Assembly (NCBI GenBank): GCA_018609665.1
Contig: JAHENN010000104.1
Span: 1 to 9,495 of the forward strand
Length of the DNA stretch: 9,495 bases
Origin: Haloarculaceae archaeon
GTDB taxonomy: Archaea > Halobacteriota > Halobacteria > Halobacteriales > Haloarculaceae
Direction: 5' to 3'
The translations under genes were made by a program, and so were the position numbers. Under the pieces are notes generated by a model, which was given only the letters and a program-made list of their open reading frames with translations, ran no database searches and was not told the DNA's origin. Positions 1 through 6,251 of the stretch are shown piece by piece (positions within the stretch are counted from its first letter, which is position 1; each line of letters begins with the position of its first letter).

Positions 1-1
1 A

Positions 2-745
2 GACGAGGACTGCGTGATGCTTCTCATGGACGGACTCATCAACTTCTCGAAAACGTTCTTGCCGGACCAGCGCGGCGGGCGCATGGACGCGCCGCTGGTC
101 ATGTCCTCGCGCATCGACCCCGCCGAGATCGACGACGAGGCACACAACATGGACATCGCCCCGGAGTACCCCCGGGAGTTCTACGAGGCCACGCGGGAGA
201 TGGCCGACCCTGGGGCCGTCGAGGAACTCGTCCGGCTCGGCGAGGACACCCTCGGCACCGACGAGCAGTACCGCGGCTTCGAGCACACCCACGACACGAC
301 CGACATCGCCATGGGGCCGGACCTGTCGGCGTACAAGACGCTGGGGGACATGATGGAGAAGATGGACGCCCAGCTCGAACTGTCCCGGAAGCTGCGGTCG
401 GTCGACGAGACGGACGTCGCCGAGCGGGTCATCGAGTACCACTTCCTGCCGGACATCATCGGCAACCTGCGGGCGTTCTCCCGCCAGGAGACGCGGTGTC
501 TCGACTGCGGCGAGAAGTACCGCCGCGCGCCGCTGACCGGCGACTGCCGGGAGTGCGGCGGCGACGTCACCCTCACGGTCCACCGGGGGTCGGTGAACAA
601 GTACATTGACACCGCGCTGCGGGTCGCCGAGGAGTACGACTGTCGGGAGTACACGAAACAGCGGCTCCGCATCCTGGAGCGGTCCCTGGAGTCGGTTTTC
701 GAAGATGACACCAACAAACAGAGCGGCATCGCCGACTTCATGTGA
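2..745 (+). CDS. polC: DNA polymerase D (family D, Pol II) large subunit DP2, C-terminal part
   Basis: This is the 3' end of the catalytic large subunit of the archaeal replicative polymerase PolD; the gene starts before the window. The frame opens with DEDCVMLLMDGLINFSK, which in this family directly follows the catalytic Asp motif (NADCDGDED). The first visible Asp is therefore probably a catalytic metal ligand (inference). The strongly conserved block FLPDQRGGRMDAPLV follows. A C4 zinc finger has CLDC at 497-508 and a second Cys pair (CREC) at 545-556. The last codons give QSGIADFM, a PCNA-interacting (PIP-like) tail. DP2 works with the small exonuclease subunit DP1 and PCNA at the fork. 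No intein is seen in the visible part, although haloarchaeal polC genes often carry inteins further upstream. The stop is TGA at 743-745. The assignment is very secure from these family signatures. Confidence 0.96.
   Translation, partial: DEDCVMLLMDGLINFSKTFLPDQRGGRMDAPLVMSSRIDPAEIDDEAHNMDIAPEYPREFYEATREMADPGAVEELVRLGEDTLGTDEQYRGFEHTHDTTDIAMGPDLSAYKTLGDMMEKMDAQLELSRKLRSVDETDVAERVIEYHFLPDIIGNLRAFSRQETRCLDCGEKYRRAPLTGDCRECGGDVTLTVHRGSVNKYIDTALRVAEEYDCREYTKQRLRILERSLESVFEDDTNKQSGIADFM
719..742 (+). other. PIP-box-like PCNA-binding tail of DP2
   Basis: The last eight codons before the polC stop encode Q-S-G-I-A-D-F-M. This fits the PCNA-interacting pattern Q-x-x-(aliphatic)-x-x-(aromatic)-(hydrophobic). 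A PIP motif at the extreme C-terminus of DP2 is known in other euryarchaea. The final position is Met rather than the usual aromatic, so it is a slightly relaxed version. Binding to PCNA is inferred. Confidence 0.6.
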
Positions 746-768
746 CGCGGCAGACCCGCAGGCGCCGT

Positions 769-780
769 CAGGTAGATACG
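769..780 (+). promoter_or_regulatory. Possible TATA element for the gene at 803
   Basis: The 57-bp gap between polC and the next gene contains GGTAGATAC, whose AT-rich centre lies about 28 nt before the GTG at 803. That spacing suits the leaderless transcripts common in haloarchaea. There is no clear Shine-Dalgarno sequence. The gene could equally be read through from polC. Confidence 0.3.
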
Positions 781-802
781 GCCGGCGTCGAACCGGAAGA
801 AC

Positions 803-1495
803 GTGACCCGACAGGCAGCCCGCTCGGGGTTCGTGCGGTTCGTCGAGGACGCCCTCGCGTACACCGAACGGGAGTTCAGCGTCGCGCGGGCGCTGCGGGC
901 GGGCGCGGACGGCGCCGGCGGGAAGGTCGTCGACCGGCTGCTGAGCGACTCCGAGGCCGTCCACGAGCGGGTCGTCCGGCCGGAACTGGACGCCTACCGC
1001 GAGCGGATCCTCGCGCAGTTCGACGTCCTGCTGGACGCCGTCGAGAGCGACGAGACCATCGAGGCGTACCGCGAGGAACTCCTGGAGGCCGACGCCTACG
1101 GCGCGAACCTGCGGTCGGACCTCGACTCGACCCGCCGGTCGGCGCTTCGGGACCGGCTCTTCGAGCGCCAGCGACGGCTCGGCGAGGCCGTCGAGCCGCT
1201 GGTCGAGGCCGCCGAGGACGACTTCTGGGCGGCCGCGGAGACGGCCTTCGACCGCGGGGCGATGACCCGGCTCGTCGAGGACCACTTCGCGTTCACCGAC
1301 CCGGTGGAGGACCACCGCGGGGCGTTCCGAATGGCGACCCGCGTCGACCCCGGCGAGGTGCTCGGCGGTGGGCTCCTCGTCGACCGGCTCCCCGCCGTCG
1401 AGGTGGAGTACACAGACGAGGCGCTGCGGTCGATGCGGCGGGCCGAGCGGCGCGTCATCGAGGAGACGAAGGCGGAGATAGAGCGGCGGTACTGA
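803..1495 (+). CDS. Hypothetical haloarchaeal protein, 230 aa, helix-rich
   Basis: I do not recognise this protein. It starts at a GTG (803-805) and ends at TGA (1493-1495). The 230 residues are highly charged, with many Asp, Glu and Arg, and the pattern suggests mostly long amphipathic helices. I see no Cys/His metal site, nucleotide-binding loop, signal peptide or membrane segment, so it is probably soluble and cytoplasmic. Notable local features are an Arg/Leu-rich helix near residues 110-130, the aromatic DDFWAAAETAF stretch near 146-156, and an Arg-rich C-terminus (RSMRRAERRVIEETK) that could contact nucleic acid (inference). It is 57 bp downstream of polC on the same strand, with a possible promoter of its own. 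The codon GC pattern matches its neighbours and the competing frames are poor, so the gene is real. The function is unknown; a replication-linked role is suggested only by position. Confidence 0.85.
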   Translation: MTRQAARSGFVRFVEDALAYTEREFSVARALRAGADGAGGKVVDRLLSDSEAVHERVVRPELDAYRERILAQFDVLLDAVESDETIEAYREELLEADAYGANLRSDLDSTRRSALRDRLFERQRRLGEAVEPLVEAAEDDFWAAAETAFDRGAMTRLVEDHFAFTDPVEDHRGAFRMATRVDPGEVLGGGLLVDRLPAVEVEYTDEALRSMRRAERRVIEETKAEIERRY

Positions 1496-1554
1496 ACGCG
1501 AGCGGAGGCGGAACGTCGTCGCGGAGCATACGCCGAGCGAAGCGAGGCGTTTCC

Positions 1555-1581
1555 CCGAGCGCGACCACGGGGAGCGCTCGG
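1555..1581. terminator. Hairpin 1 in the spacer after the 803-1495 gene
   Basis: CCGAGCGC (1555-1562) pairs perfectly with GCGCTCGG (1574-1581) across an 11-nt loop. It lies about 60 nt after the stop at 1495, in a stretch with the GAGCGAAGCGAG-type sequence often seen after haloarchaeal genes. It could be an RNA 3'-end structure; no T-run follows immediately. Confidence 0.35.
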
Positions 1582-1598
1582 TAGCGACGAGCGACGAC

Positions 1599-1645
1599 CG
1601 CACCCGACCGGAGGGAGGGTGCGACGGGAGCGAGGAGCTATTTTT
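1599..1645 (+). terminator. Hairpin 2 plus T-tract, candidate terminator
   Basis: CGCACCC (1599-1605) pairs with GGGTGCG (1617-1623) across an 11-nt loop. An uninterrupted T5 run follows at 1641-1645, within CTATTTTTC. Archaeal termination depends mainly on T-tracts, and this is the best T-run between the 803-1495 gene and the MutS-like gene. It is a plausible end for the upstream transcript. Confidence 0.4.
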
Positions 1646-1655
1646 CATCGAAGTG

Positions 1656-1690
1656 TTTACACGCTCGCCCTCGGCGAGCGACCGTGTAAA
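1656..1690. repeat. Long imperfect inverted repeat upstream of the MutS-like gene
   Basis: TTTACA (1656-1661) plus CGCTCGCC (1662-1669) forms a stem with GGCGAGCG (1673-1680) and TGTAAA (1685-1690). The loop is 3 nt (CTC) and there is a 4-nt bulge (ACCG, 1681-1684), giving 14 paired positions. It ends 47 nt before the ATG at 1738. It could be a transcript-end hairpin, an operator, or a double-stranded DNA recognition site. The AT-rich outer arms could also act as TATA-like elements. Confidence 0.5.
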
Positions 1691-1703
1691 AGGTTCGTGC
1701 GGA

Positions 1704-1712
1704 GAAGTTTTG
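1704..1712 (+). promoter_or_regulatory. Possible TATA-like element for the MutS-like gene
   Basis: GAAGTTTTG is the only AT-rich patch 25-34 nt before the ATG at 1738. That is the spacing expected of a leaderless haloarchaeal promoter. No Shine-Dalgarno sequence precedes the ATG, which agrees with leaderless translation. The sequence is far from a consensus TATA box. Confidence 0.25.
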
Positions 1713-1737
1713 CCCGCCGCCGACACACGACCTGTAG

Positions 1738-3747
1738 ATGGAGTTCGAGGAGCTGGAGGCGGTGCCCGGCGTCGGCGCGAAGACGGCCGAGCGGCTGTCG
1801 GAGCTCGACGACCCCGAGGCGGCGCTGGCGGCGGGCGACGTCGCCGCCCTCGCGCGGGCACCGGGAATCGGCGAGGGCCGGGCGGCGCGCATCGCCCGCG
1901 CGGCCATCCGTCACGAACACGACGACGACGGGGAGTTCCTCGCCACCTCGCGGGCGCGGGAGATATACGACGACGCCCTCGGGCTGTTGCAAGAGCGGGC
2001 GGTCACCGATTACGCCGAAAAGCGGCTGGAGACGTTCTACCCGAGCGCCGCCCGCTCGCGGATCGAGGAGGTGCGGGCGTTCGCCCGCGATGCGGTCGAG
2101 CGGGAACCGACCGAGGCGGTCGTGGAGGCGCTTTCGGGCGTCGAGCCGCTGGAGCCGCCGGACGACGTCCGCGTCCGGGACCGCTGTCTGGCGACGAGCG
2201 ACGCGGAGACGTTCGCGGCCGCACAGGAGGCCGTCCCGGAGCTGAGCGTCGAGCTGGCCGACGACGCCCGCGGCATCGCCGACCTCGCGCGCGGGTACTC
2301 GACGGTGGTCGTCCTCGACGAGGCGTTCGCCGGCGTCGACGTCGAGGGCGACGTCCGCGTCGAGCCGGCGGCCCTCGAGGAGCCGGCGCGGGTCGTCCCC
2401 GAGCGGACGCTGTCGTTTTTCGCGCGCAACCGCGGGTCGCTGCGGGCGGCGGCGGCCGTCCACGAGGCAGCCGACCTCGAGGCGCCCTGCGACGTCGCGG
2501 CGCTGGACGACGCCCTCGCCCGGCTCGACGAAGACGGTACCGTCGCCGACGACGACGCGCTGGACGCCCTCGACGACGCGGTCGCGGACCTGGACGCGGC
2601 GGTCTCGATGGCCGAGAACGTCGCCAACGACCGCCTCCGGGCAGCCATCGAGGAGCGGGACGTCACCATCGAGGGCGCGGACCTGCTGTCGCTGGTCGAG
2701 CGCGGTGCAGGCGTCGACTCGCTGCTGCAGCGGGAGCTGTCCGAGGAGTTCGCCGAGGCCGTCGACGCCGCCCGGGACCACCTCGTCGACGCCCTGGCCG
2801 TCGAGGGGTACGAGTCGCTGGCCCGGCAGGCATTCGGCGACGAGCCGACATTCCCCGTCGAGCACGACGAGCGGGTCGTCGAGCGGCTCCGCGAGGAGCT
2901 GACCGCCGAGCGGGACCGCCGGGCCGCCGAGCTGAAGCGCGAGCTCGCCGACGAGTTGCGGGAGATGCGCGAGCCGGCCCGGGAACTCGTGGAGGCCGCC
3001 CTCGAGCTGGACGTCGAGCTGGCCGTCGCCCGCTTCGCTTGCGACTTCGACTGTTCGTTCCCGTCCTTCGAGGGCCGCGGCGTCCGCGTCGAGGGGGGCC
3101 GGTCGCCGCTGCTCGACGTCGACTTCGAGGCCGTCGAGCCGGTCGACTACGGCGTCGAGGGCGTCGCGCTGCTGTCCGGCGTCAACAGCGGCGGCAAGAC
3201 GTCGACGCTGGACCTGCTCGCGCTCGTGGTCGTGCTGGCGCAGATGGGGCTGCCGGTGCCGGCCGACGACGCCCGCCTGGAGCGGTTCGAGGCGCTGCAC
3301 TACCAGGCCAAGACCCAGGGGACGCTCGACGCCGGGGCCTTCGAGTCGACGCTCCGGGAGTTCGGCGACCTCGTCGCCGGCGGCCGCCGCCGGCTCGTGC
3401 TCGTCGACGAGCTGGAGTCCATCACCGAACCCGGCGCCAGCGCCGTCATCATCGCCGGCATCCTCGAGGCGCTGGCCGACGGCGACTCGACGGCGGTGTT
3501 CGTCTCGCATCTGGCCGGCGAGATCCGCGAGGCCGCCGACGTCGACGTCACCGTCGACGGCATCGAGGCCGTCGGGCTCGCCGACGGGGAGCTGCAGGTG
3601 AACCGCTCGCCGGTCAAGAACCACCTCGCGCGGTCGACGCCGGAGCTCATCGTCGAGAAGCTGGCCGACGAGGACGGCGACGAGCTGTACGACGAGCTGC
3701 TGGAGAAGTTCGAGCGCGCCGACGGGACCGGGCGGGCGACCGACTGA
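1738..3747 (+). CDS. MutS-family ATPase with N-terminal helix-hairpin-helix (MutS5-like)
   Basis: This is a MutS-related ATPase of 669 aa. Two helix-hairpin-helix motifs near residues 8-22 (VPGVGAKTAERL) and 41-56 (APGIGEGRAARI) suggest non-specific DNA binding. A central helical lever-like region follows, with a charged coiled-coil segment near 377-435. The ABC-type ATPase has Walker A GVNSGGKT (481-488), Walker B LVLVDE (553-558) and the switch His at 591 (FVSH). The N-terminal mismatch-recognition domain of true MutS and the C-terminal Smr nuclease of MutS2 both appear absent. This matches the archaeal MutS5-like group, called mutS5a or mutS5b in haloarchaeal annotations; I cannot tell which. 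A role in DNA structure sensing or recombination-linked repair is inferred. The ATG at 1738 is chosen because the HhH begins right after it. Large overlapping frames on both strands are GC-driven shadows. Confidence 0.88.
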   Translation: MEFEELEAVPGVGAKTAERLSELDDPEAALAAGDVAALARAPGIGEGRAARIARAAIRHEHDDDGEFLATSRAREIYDDALGLLQERAVTDYAEKRLETFYPSAARSRIEEVRAFARDAVEREPTEAVVEALSGVEPLEPPDDVRVRDRCLATSDAETFAAAQEAVPELSVELADDARGIADLARGYSTVVVLDEAFAGVDVEGDVRVEPAALEEPARVVPERTLSFFARNRGSLRAAAAVHEAADLEAPCDVAALDDALARLDEDGTVADDDALDALDDAVADLDAAVSMAENVANDRLRAAIEERDVTIEGADLLSLVERGAGVDSLLQRELSEEFAEAVDAARDHLVDALAVEGYESLARQAFGDEPTFPVEHDERVVERLREELTAERDRRAAELKRELADELREMREPARELVEAALELDVELAVARFACDFDCSFPSFEGRGVRVEGGRSPLLDVDFEAVEPVDYGVEGVALLSGVNSGGKTSTLDLLALVVVLAQMGLPVPADDARLERFEALHYQAKTQGTLDAGAFESTLREFGDLVAGGRRRLVLVDELESITEPGASAVIIAGILEALADGDSTAVFVSHLAGEIREAADVDVTVDGIEAVGLADGELQVNRSPVKNHLARSTPELIVEKLADEDGDELYDELLEKFERADGTGRATD

Positions 3748-3894
3748 CCGCGGCGCCGAGGCGGACGGTCTGGTCGGGCAATCGACTGACCACCGACCAC
3801 GGGACCGGGAGACCGAGTGGGCCACCGGCCGCCCGACGCCGGGCCGGAACCGGGCGTTCGACGGGACCGCCGTACCGCCGGAACCCGGGGGCAG

Positions 3895-3913
3895 CGGCCG
3901 GACGACCCGGCCG
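3895..3913. repeat. Perfect short inverted repeat upstream of the orc gene
   Basis: CGGCCGG (3895-3901) and CCGGCCG (3907-3913) form a perfect 7-bp stem with a 5-nt loop. It sits about 25 nt upstream of the likely BRE/TATA element for the orc gene at 3975. It could be an operator, or the 3' end of the preceding transcript. The rest of the 227-bp spacer (3748-3974) shows no gene-like reading and no strong T-tract. Confidence 0.4.
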
Positions 3914-3936
3914 TCGGGAGCTCGATTCCGGCGCCC

Positions 3937-3949
3937 CGAAGGCTTAACA
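3937..3949 (+). promoter_or_regulatory. BRE/TATA promoter of the orc gene at 3975
   Basis: CCGAAGGCTTAAC has a purine-rich BRE-like part followed by CTTAA. It is centred about 30 nt before the ATG and is a common haloarchaeal core promoter form. The predicted start of transcription would lie very near the ATG. Confidence 0.5.
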
Positions 3950-3965
3950 CCCGCCGCAGCGTGGT

Positions 3966-3973
3966 GGAAGTGA
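3966..3973 (+). promoter_or_regulatory. Shine-Dalgarno-like site before the orc ATG
   Basis: GGAAGTGA differs by one base from GGAGGTGA, the complement of the haloarchaeal 16S rRNA 3' end. It lies directly before the ATG at 3975, so spacing is very short. It supports this start, but overlaps the region where a leaderless transcript would begin. Confidence 0.4.
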
Positions 3974-3974
3974 A

Positions 3975-5096
3975 ATGTCCGACGACGACATGCTCTCGTG
4001 GGACGAGTCGGTGTTCCGCGACGAGCACGTCCTCGAACTGGACTACCTGCCGGAGGCGTTTCTCCACCGCGACGAGCAGATGGAGACGCTGAAGTACGCC
4101 CTCCGGCCCGCCGTCCGCGGCTCCCGGCCGCTGAACGTGATGGCCCGCGGGCCGCCGGGCACCGGCAAGACGACCGCCGTCCAGAAGCTGTTCGACGAGC
4201 TGGCCGGCGTCACCGACGTGGAGGCCGTGCGGGTGAACTGCCAGGTCGACTCCACCCGGTACGCCGTCTTCTCGCGGCTCTTCGAGGGGCTGTTCGAGTA
4301 CGAGCCGCCGACCTCCGGCATCTCCTTCAAGAAGCTGTTCGGGCAGATCACCGACCACCTCGTCGAGGAGGACGAGGTGCTCGTCGTCGCCCTCGACGAC
4401 GTCAACTACCTCTTCTACGAGGACGAGGCCTCCGACACGCTGTACTCGCTGCTGCGGGCCCACGAGGCCCACAGCGGCGCGAAGATCGGCGTCGTCGTCG
4501 TCTCCTCGGACCTCGAGCTGGACGTCATCGAGGAGCTGGACGGCCGCGTGCAGTCGGTGTTCCGTCCCGAGGAGGTGTACTTCTCGGCGTACGGCCAGCG
4601 CGAGGTCGTCGACATCCTCGAGGAGCGCGTCCGGCGCGGCTTCCGGCAGGAGGCCGTCGGTCCCCGGGTGCTCGACCGGGTGGCCGAGCACACCGCCGAC
4701 AGCGGCGGCGACCTCCGGGTCGGCATCGACCTGCTGCGGCGGGCCGGGCTGAACGCCGAGATGCGCGGCTCCGCGGAGGTGGCCCTCGAGGACGTCGACG
4801 AGGCCTACGAGCAGGCGAAGTACGTCCACCTCTCGCGGCACCTGCGCGGGCTGTCGGAGTCGGAAACGGCCCTCGTCCGCGTGCTGGCCGAACACGACGG
4901 CGAGCGCGCCGGCGACGTCTACGAGGCGTTCCACGACCGGACGGACCTCGGCTACACCCGCTACTCCGAGCTGATAAACAAGCTCGACCAACTCGGCCTC
5001 ATCGACGCTGAGTACACCGACGTCGAGGGCCGGGGCCGCTCGCGCGCGCTGTCGCTGTCCTACGACGCCGAGGCGGTTCTCGACCGGCTCGAGTGA
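3975..5096 (+). CDS. Orc1/Cdc6-type AAA+ DNA replication protein (compact paralogue)
   Basis: This is an Orc1/Cdc6 family protein of 373 aa, about the usual archaeal length. The N-terminal block VFRDEHVLELDYLPEAFLHR (14-32) is typical of the family. The AAA+ domain has Walker A GPPGTGKT (59-66), Walker B LVVALDD (136-142) and a sensor 2 region with Arg at GDLRVGIDLL (245-254). A winged-helix DNA-binding domain covers about 295-373. Walker B ends in DD rather than the usual DE. The sensor 1 position reads VVVSSD, with Ser where Asn is common. Both may slow or change ATP hydrolysis (inference). The gene has its own promoter and converges on oapC. It is about 2.1 kb from the predicted origin, so it may act at that origin, at another one, or as a regulator. 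It is much shorter than the second Orc protein in the window and clearly distinct from it. Confidence 0.93.
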   Translation: MSDDDMLSWDESVFRDEHVLELDYLPEAFLHRDEQMETLKYALRPAVRGSRPLNVMARGPPGTGKTTAVQKLFDELAGVTDVEAVRVNCQVDSTRYAVFSRLFEGLFEYEPPTSGISFKKLFGQITDHLVEEDEVLVVALDDVNYLFYEDEASDTLYSLLRAHEAHSGAKIGVVVVSSDLELDVIEELDGRVQSVFRPEEVYFSAYGQREVVDILEERVRRGFRQEAVGPRVLDRVAEHTADSGGDLRVGIDLLRRAGLNAEMRGSAEVALEDVDEAYEQAKYVHLSRHLRGLSESETALVRVLAEHDGERAGDVYEAFHDRTDLGYTRYSELINKLDQLGLIDAEYTDVEGRGRSRALSLSYDAEAVLDRLE

Positions 5097-5099
5097 CCC

Positions 5100-5837
5100 T
5101 CAGCGGTCGTCGACGTCGGCGCCGATCCACTGGTCCGGCACCTGGATGACGTAGCGGCCGTTCTCCTGGAGGGCGATGATGTACTCCTCGCGGTCGTACA
5201 GCTCCATCAGGTTGAGCTCGTACTGGCCGGGTTCGACGATCTTGATCGACTCGAACTGGTCGTTCAGCTGCTCGCGCAGCTCCGCGAGGTCGGGGTCGTC
5301 GTCGGACGGCTCGCTGACGACCCGGTCGTCGTCGTCGGCCGCCGGCGGGTCGTCGGTCGGGCTATCGGCCGCCGGGTCGTCGGCCGCTGGCTCACCGGCG
5401 GTCGCGTCGTCCTCGTTCGTCGTCGACCGGCCGTGGTCGGGGACGTCTTCGGGGCCGGCGAGGCCGCTCCGCGCGTTCGCCTGCGCCGGGTCCTCGGCGT
5501 CGCCGGTGGTTTCGCGGCGGGCGTCGGCGTCGATTATCTCGCCGTCGTCGCCGTCGTCGCCGGCGGCCCCGTCGGGCTCGTCGGGCCAGGCCGCGTTCGG
5601 GTCCGGCTCGTCCCCGGCGACGAAGTCCCGCACCCGGGTCGTCGCGCGGCCGACCGTCTCGGCGACCGACGACTCCTCGGGAGGGTCGTCGGCTGCCGGC
5701 GGCTCCGGCTCCGCGGGGAAGTCCGCACCCTGGGGCCGGAACTGGAACTTGTTGCCGCCGCACTCCGGACAGCCCGACAGCATCTCCTTGGAGCCGTCCT
5801 CGAACCGCTCGCCACAACCGGTACACTGGTGGGGCAT
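5100..5837 (-). CDS. oapC: Origin-associated protein OapC (Zn-ribbon protein)
   Basis: OapC has 245 aa in three parts. An N-terminal zinc ribbon has Cys5, Cys8, Cys23 and Cys26 (CTGC and CPEC). A long acidic Asp/Glu/Pro/Ala-rich linker spans about residues 38-183 and is probably disordered. A conserved folded C-terminal domain (about 184-245) contains EPGQYELNLMELYDREEYI and ends near VPDQWIG. This matches the archaeal Zn-ribbon family (DUF2072 type, from memory) that is co-encoded with an Era-like GTPase and a DUF2073 protein. In haloarchaea this trio lies beside the main origin and is named OapA, OapB and OapC. The ATG at 5835-5837 lies 5 bp after the oapB stop, with no clear Shine-Dalgarno sequence, so it is probably translated as the last gene of the operon. 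The biochemical role is unknown. The stop lies 3 bp from the stop of the convergent orc gene. Confidence 0.88.
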   Translation of the reverse strand: MPHQCTGCGERFEDGSKEMLSGCPECGGNKFQFRPQGADFPAEPEPPAADDPPEESSVAETVGRATTRVRDFVAGDEPDPNAAWPDEPDGAAGDDGDDGEIIDADARRETTGDAEDPAQANARSGLAGPEDVPDHGRSTTNEDDATAGEPAADDPAADSPTDDPPAADDDDRVVSEPSDDDPDLAELREQLNDQFESIKIVEPGQYELNLMELYDREEYIIALQENGRYVIQVPDQWIGADVDDR

Positions 5838-5842
5838 CTGTT

Positions 5843-6241
5843 CTATCTGCGGGTGACGAGCGTGCTGATGAGCGTCTCGTCCTTGTGGAGCGTCTCGATG
5901 CGGTTCGCCGGGCCGATGACCGTCAGCTTGCTCGGGTCGTCGTTGCCCATCAGCCGGCCGAGGAAGCCGCCGTCGTCGGCGCCGTTGCCGGGGTAGGTCT
6001 CGATTTCGATGCCTGTGAAGCCGTCGGGGTTGATTTCCGACATCGTCCGCTCGATGAGCTTCGACTCCTCGTCGGGGTCGAGTCCGTCCTCGAGGATGAC
6101 GATGTTGTCGTCGTGGACGCCGTCGAGGATGAGCCGGATCTTCTCCATCGTCCGCATCCCCTCCATCCGCTCGGCGCTTATCATGTCGATCTGGATGCCG
6201 TCGCCGTCGTCGGCCGCGTCGTCTGTGGTCACCTCGGGCAT
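5843..6241 (-). CDS. oapB: Origin-associated protein OapB (DUF2073 family)
   Basis: This is a 132-aa protein beginning MPEVTTDD. An acidic leader of about 15 residues precedes a compact alpha/beta domain with IQIDMISAERMEGM, IRLILDGVHDDNIVILEDGLDPDEE and, near the end, KLTVIGPANRIETLHKDE. This fits DUF2073, a domain found next to Era-like GTPases across Euryarchaeota. The function is unknown; its conserved linkage suggests it acts with OapA. A longer reading from 6295 exists, but its extra 18 residues overlap oapA and look non-native. The ATG at 6241 lies 4 bp after the oapA stop. It is preceded by GGGTGAT (6245-6251, minus strand), a Shine-Dalgarno-like site that contains the oapA stop codon. 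That arrangement suggests coupled translation and decides the start. Confidence 0.87.
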   Translation of the reverse strand: MPEVTTDDAADDGDGIQIDMISAERMEGMRTMEKIRLILDGVHDDNIVILEDGLDPDEESKLIERTMSEINPDGFTGIEIETYPGNGADDGGFLGRLMGNDDPSKLTVIGPANRIETLHKDETLISTLVTRR

Positions 6242-6244
6242 GAT

Positions 6245-6251
6245 ATCACCC
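6245..6251 (-). promoter_or_regulatory. Shine-Dalgarno site for oapB overlapping the oapA stop
   Basis: On the minus strand GGGTGAT includes the oapA TGA stop and lies 3 nt before the oapB ATG. It resembles the GGTGAT part of the haloarchaeal anti-anti-SD consensus and implies translational coupling between oapA and oapB. Confidence 0.5.

Noticed and set aside
1657..3825. Long minus-strand reading of 722 codons opposite the MutS-like gene
   Set aside because: It is a GC-driven antisense shadow. The plus-strand frame contains intact Walker A, Walker B and helix-hairpin-helix motifs, while this one has no recognisable domain.
3844..3889. Similar CCGGAACC-GGG segments at about 3844 and 3878
   Set aside because: Short, imperfect and in very GC-rich spacer; not enough to call a repeat element.
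1653..3947. Plus-strand reading of 764 codons overlapping the MutS-like gene in another frame
   Set aside because: It is extremely Arg/Gly/Pro-rich, as expected of a shifted frame in high-GC DNA, and has no motif.
3300..4991. Minus-strand reading of 563 codons opposite the MutS-like gene end and the orc gene
   Set aside because: It covers two well-supported plus-strand genes and shows only antisense composition.
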